Shown here: piece after piece, positions 62,221-64,000 of the stretch | Layout of the letters: every line of letters begins with the position of its first letter | Position numbering within the stretch: position 1 is the first letter of the stretch | From: Spirosoma fluviale | GTDB lineage: Bacteria; Bacteroidota; Bacteroidia; Cytophagales; Spirosomataceae | Reading direction: 5' to 3' | NCBI GenBank assembly: GCA_945883625.1 | Contig: CAMCXW010000004.1 | Location: 23,009 to 87,008, forward strand | Length of the DNA stretch: 64,000 nt | Notes under the pieces: model-generated | Told to the model about the DNA's origin: nothing | The model's input: the letters and a program-made list of their open reading frames with translations, nothing else | The model's database searches: none | Position numbers and translations under genes: made by a program

Positions 62221-63261
62221 TTATTTGCCTAAAAATTCGGTTACGCGTTCTTTGGCATTCGTTCGAATGGGTGCGTAAAATAGATTAAGATCTGCTTGGT
62301 GCCAATTTTTAATTTTGACAAAGCTTCGGCCAAAAACATACGGTGTGTTTGTCCATAAAATTCCTTGGTGATTTTGGGCATCAGCAAAATGACGTACCCA
62401 TTTAAATCCGTAGGAAACCCCTCCTGGATTAAGTTCTTTGGGGGCAAAATTTTCATCCAAAGTCCACGTAAGTGGGTTGGTTGAAACAAGATCTGTGGGC
62501 TCTCCCGGATGCCAAGGAGGTAAATATCCTTGTAAAAATGTTGTCCATGCGATGAAACAGCCTGTTTGACGCGGAGTCTGGCATGGTGGGATGGAGGTAA
62601 ATGTATTTTTGGGTGTAGCAATACCAATAATGTACGCAGCAACTAATTGTTTTTGTAATGCTTTGCCATCAAAGTATTCTTTCATTAGTCGGGTGGCATG
62701 TACCGTCCCTTGACTGTGCGCGGCAATAATGATAGGTCTTCCTGAATTATAATGTGCGAGGTAATAGTCGAAGGACTTTTTAATATCCTCATAGGCTAGA
62801 TCCAATGCCGCAGCTTTGTCCTCTTTGTACTCGGTTACAAAGGCAAAATAGTGCGCTTGGCGGTATCTAGGTGCATAAACTTTTCCAGCAGCATTGAAAA
62901 TACTCGCTTGATTTAGGATTGCGGTGCTGTCAACTAATCGATTGAGGTATTCGTCGGACACAGATGCATTCCATTGGTATTCATTTTTTGGTATATAGGT
63001 TAAAATCGTGGGGTGAATGTAAAAGACATCCGCTTGTGCGTTGTTCTGCTCATCTTTCAAGGGTGATTTGGTAGGCAGTTTATCCGCCGCATCTAGTCGG
63101 GTAGGCAGCGATGCCCAATTTTCCTCGATTGAATAATCAACTTCTTTAGGTTTAGGACTTTCATTCCAGCGAATACTTAGTCGGGCTGGAACGGGTCTTT
63201 TACACGCTATACTAAGACTCGTTAACGTCAGAAAGGCTAAAATTAATTTTAAGTTGCGCAT
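62221..63261 (-). CDS. DUF3089 family lipoprotein
   Basis: 346 aa with a lipoprotein signal (lipid cysteine at 20 in SLSIACKR). The core is an alpha/beta-hydrolase-like DUF3089 domain: ADVFYIHPTILTY near the start, DIKKSFDYYLAHYN, and the nucleophile motif IIAAHSQGTVHATRL near residue 185. Later HPGEPTDLVSTNPLTW is also typical. Family function is unknown, possibly a lipase or esterase on the outer membrane. It is co-directional with manC. Confidence 0.85.
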   Translation of the reverse strand: MRNLKLILAFLTLTSLSIACKRPVPARLSIRWNESPKPKEVDYSIEENWASLPTRLDAADKLPTKSPLKDEQNNAQADVFYIHPTILTYIPKNEYQWNASVSDEYLNRLVDSTAILNQASIFNAAGKVYAPRYRQAHYFAFVTEYKEDKAAALDLAYEDIKKSFDYYLAHYNSGRPIIIAAHSQGTVHATRLMKEYFDGKALQKQLVAAYIIGIATPKNTFTSIPPCQTPRQTGCFIAWTTFLQGYLPPWHPGEPTDLVSTNPLTWTLDENFAPKELNPGGVSYGFKWVRHFADAQNHQGILWTNTPYVFGRSFVKIKNWHQADLNLFYAPIRTNAKERVTEFLGK

Positions 63262-63281
63262 GCGTGGTTACTAATTGGGCC

Positions 63282-63289
63282 AAAGTTAG
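63282..63289 (-). promoter_or_regulatory. Candidate -7 box of the DUF3089-manC operon
   Basis: Minus-strand TAACTTTG, full TAnnTTTG match, 21 bases before the ATG. Confidence 0.45.
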
Positions 63290-63339
63290 GAAGATTTTGG
63301 TCCTTTCTAAATGAAAATTATGTATTAGGCAACAGGAAT

Positions 63340-63348
63340 TTAGGCTAA
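63340..63348. promoter_or_regulatory. TTAGGCTAA palindrome between divergent promoters
   Basis: Third copy of the TTAG(C/G)CTAA core. It sits about 50 bases above the DUF3089 box and 90 above the TonB-receptor box, so it does not overlap either. Confidence 0.3.
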
Positions 63349-63405
63349 TTAGTTCATCGAATAAAAATATTTTCTGAAAAACTAGTAGTTTTTTAAGGTC
63401 AAACA

Positions 63406-63436
63406 TTGGGCATTTTACCGAAAATTTCTAGATTTG
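63406..63436 (+). promoter_or_regulatory. Promoter of the terminal TonB receptor gene
   Basis: TTG at 63406-63408, a 20-base spacer, TAGATTTG at 63429-63436, 49 bases before the ATG. Confidence 0.6.
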
Positions 63437-63485
63437 CTTTACTATTAAAACTGTTCACTCTATTGTGTAAACAAAATTAGACATT

Positions 63486-64000
63486 ATGAAAAAACTTTTT
63501 ACTTCAACGATGCCCTTATTTATGGTGCTTTTTCTTTTCGCTTTCGTAGCTGTTGCACAGACGAAGGTAGGTGGAAAGGTAACTGATCAAGGGTCAAAAG
63601 AGCCATTAATCGGGGTAAGTATCTCGGTAAAAGGCAAGGTGATTGGAACGATTTCTGACGCCAGTGGAAATTTCTCTTTGACAACTTCAACACCAGCTCC
63701 GTTTACTATTTTAGTTTCGATGGTTGGGTATGAGCGTCAAGAAATTGCTGTTACGGGTAATAAAACTGATTTGAAAATTAGCTTGAAAGAGCAAGCGTTG
63801 ATGGGACAAGACGTTGTTGTTTCAGCTTCTCGTATTGAAGAGTCAGTGATGCAATCGCCAGTTTCAATCGAAAAAATGGATATTCGTGCCATTCGTGAAA
63901 CACCTGCTGCCTCTTTTTATGATGCTTTACGTAATTTAAAGGGTGTTGAAGTGAGTACACAGTCGGTTTCATTTTCATCTATCAACATGCGTGGATTTAA
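63486..64000 (+). CDS. TonB-dependent outer-membrane receptor, N-terminal part
   Basis: 171 codons are visible before the right edge. A signal peptide (ends FAFVAVAQ) is followed by a carboxypeptidase-regulatory-like domain (KVGGKVTDQGSKEPLIGVSI; MVGYERQEI) and the start of the plug domain (QDVVVSASRIEESVMQSPVSIE; ETPAASFYDALRNLKGVEV; SINMRGF). The start is the ATG at 63486. The ligand is unknown. Its leader region holds a TTAGGCTAA palindrome, a weak hint of metal control. Confidence 0.88.
   Translation, partial: MKKLFTSTMPLFMVLFLFAFVAVAQTKVGGKVTDQGSKEPLIGVSISVKGKVIGTISDASGNFSLTTSTPAPFTILVSMVGYERQEIAVTGNKTDLKISLKEQALMGQDVVVSASRIEESVMQSPVSIEKMDIRAIRETPAASFYDALRNLKGVEVSTQSVSFSSINMRGF

Noticed and set aside
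1-64000. CRISPR arrays, insertion sequences, prophage or rRNA genes
   Set aside because: No regularly spaced direct repeats, transposase, integrase or phage structural genes, and no rRNA sequence were seen while reading both strands.

Overview
The window looks like a chromosomal segment of a free-living, probably aquatic, Bacteroidota bacterium, most likely of the Cytophagales. The evidence is: promoters of the Bacteroidota type (TTG ... TAnnTTTG) upstream of many genes, almost no Shine-Dalgarno sequences, gliding/type IX secretion genes (gldJ-like, gldE), two TonB-dependent receptors with carboxypeptidase-like N-domains, a secreted ThuA/sugar dehydrogenase/cytochrome c fusion, and carotenoid and menaquinone genes. 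Base composition is about 40% GC throughout. I saw no phage, transposase, integrase or CRISPR array; this is mostly core genome with short intergenic gaps. The species cannot be fixed from what I can see.

Layout. 1-3.4 kb: end of an unknown gene, a Tat-exported Gfo/Idh/MocA oxidoreductase, a LolD-type ABC ATPase and an acyltransferase. 3.4-11.2 kb: a lone EF-G gene, comF, a GldJ-like lipoprotein and mfd. 11.2-13.8 kb: a TPP riboswitch controlling a TonB receptor, very probably for thiamine. 13.8-18.6 kb: glycosyltransferase, TerC, AraC regulator divergent from a phytanoyl-CoA dioxygenase, dienelactone hydrolase with a small secreted peptide. 18.6-22 kb: the ThuA/dehydrogenase/PKD/cytochrome c fusion. 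22-26.3 kb (minus): glyA-tatC-ABC-F-VF530. 26.4-32.9 kb: dsbD with a coupled membrane protein, a small lipoprotein, M3 peptidase, aldo/keto reductase, PaaE-like reductase. 32.9-38.7 kb: GHL10 glycosidase, an OmpR-type regulator, AI-2E-family permease, and a phosphatase-LytS-LytTR operon. 38.8-40.4 kb: hotdog thioesterase and menF. 40.3-46.4 kb (minus): ccmB-ccmC-ccmD-ccmE-ccmF, a small membrane protein and gldE. 46.5-48.9 kb: feoAB. 48.9-58.6 kb: thioesterase, DUF2147, ComA homologue, dedA, aroE, pyrR-like, ruvX, a second dioxygenase, BatD-like, aroC, tadA. 58.6-64 kb: sodA, tRNA-His followed by a truncated NYN-domain gene, a CruF-like carotenoid gene with a CarH-like regulator, manC, a DUF3089 lipoprotein and the start of a TonB receptor.

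How genes work together. feoAB and the cytochrome c maturation operon diverge from one short control region that holds a DtxR-like palindrome over the feo promoter. CcmE has the CxxxY haem-binding variant. The large secreted dehydrogenase has a CxxCH haem site that the Ccm system would serve. The Gfo/Idh enzyme has a twin-arginine signal and tatC is present. The thioesterase-menF pair suggests menaquinone synthesis. A MerR protein with the cobalamin-binding residues of CarH follows a carotenoid gene, which suggests light-controlled pigmentation.

The most unusual items are the feo/ccm control region with two consecutive TTG-started genes, the CxxxY CcmE in an operon that ends in gldE, the NYN gene stump next to tRNA-His, a paired GC-rich palindromic repeat at 3.47 and 15.70 kb, and the CarH/CruF pair. 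I did not find a clearly new multi-gene defence or mobile system.
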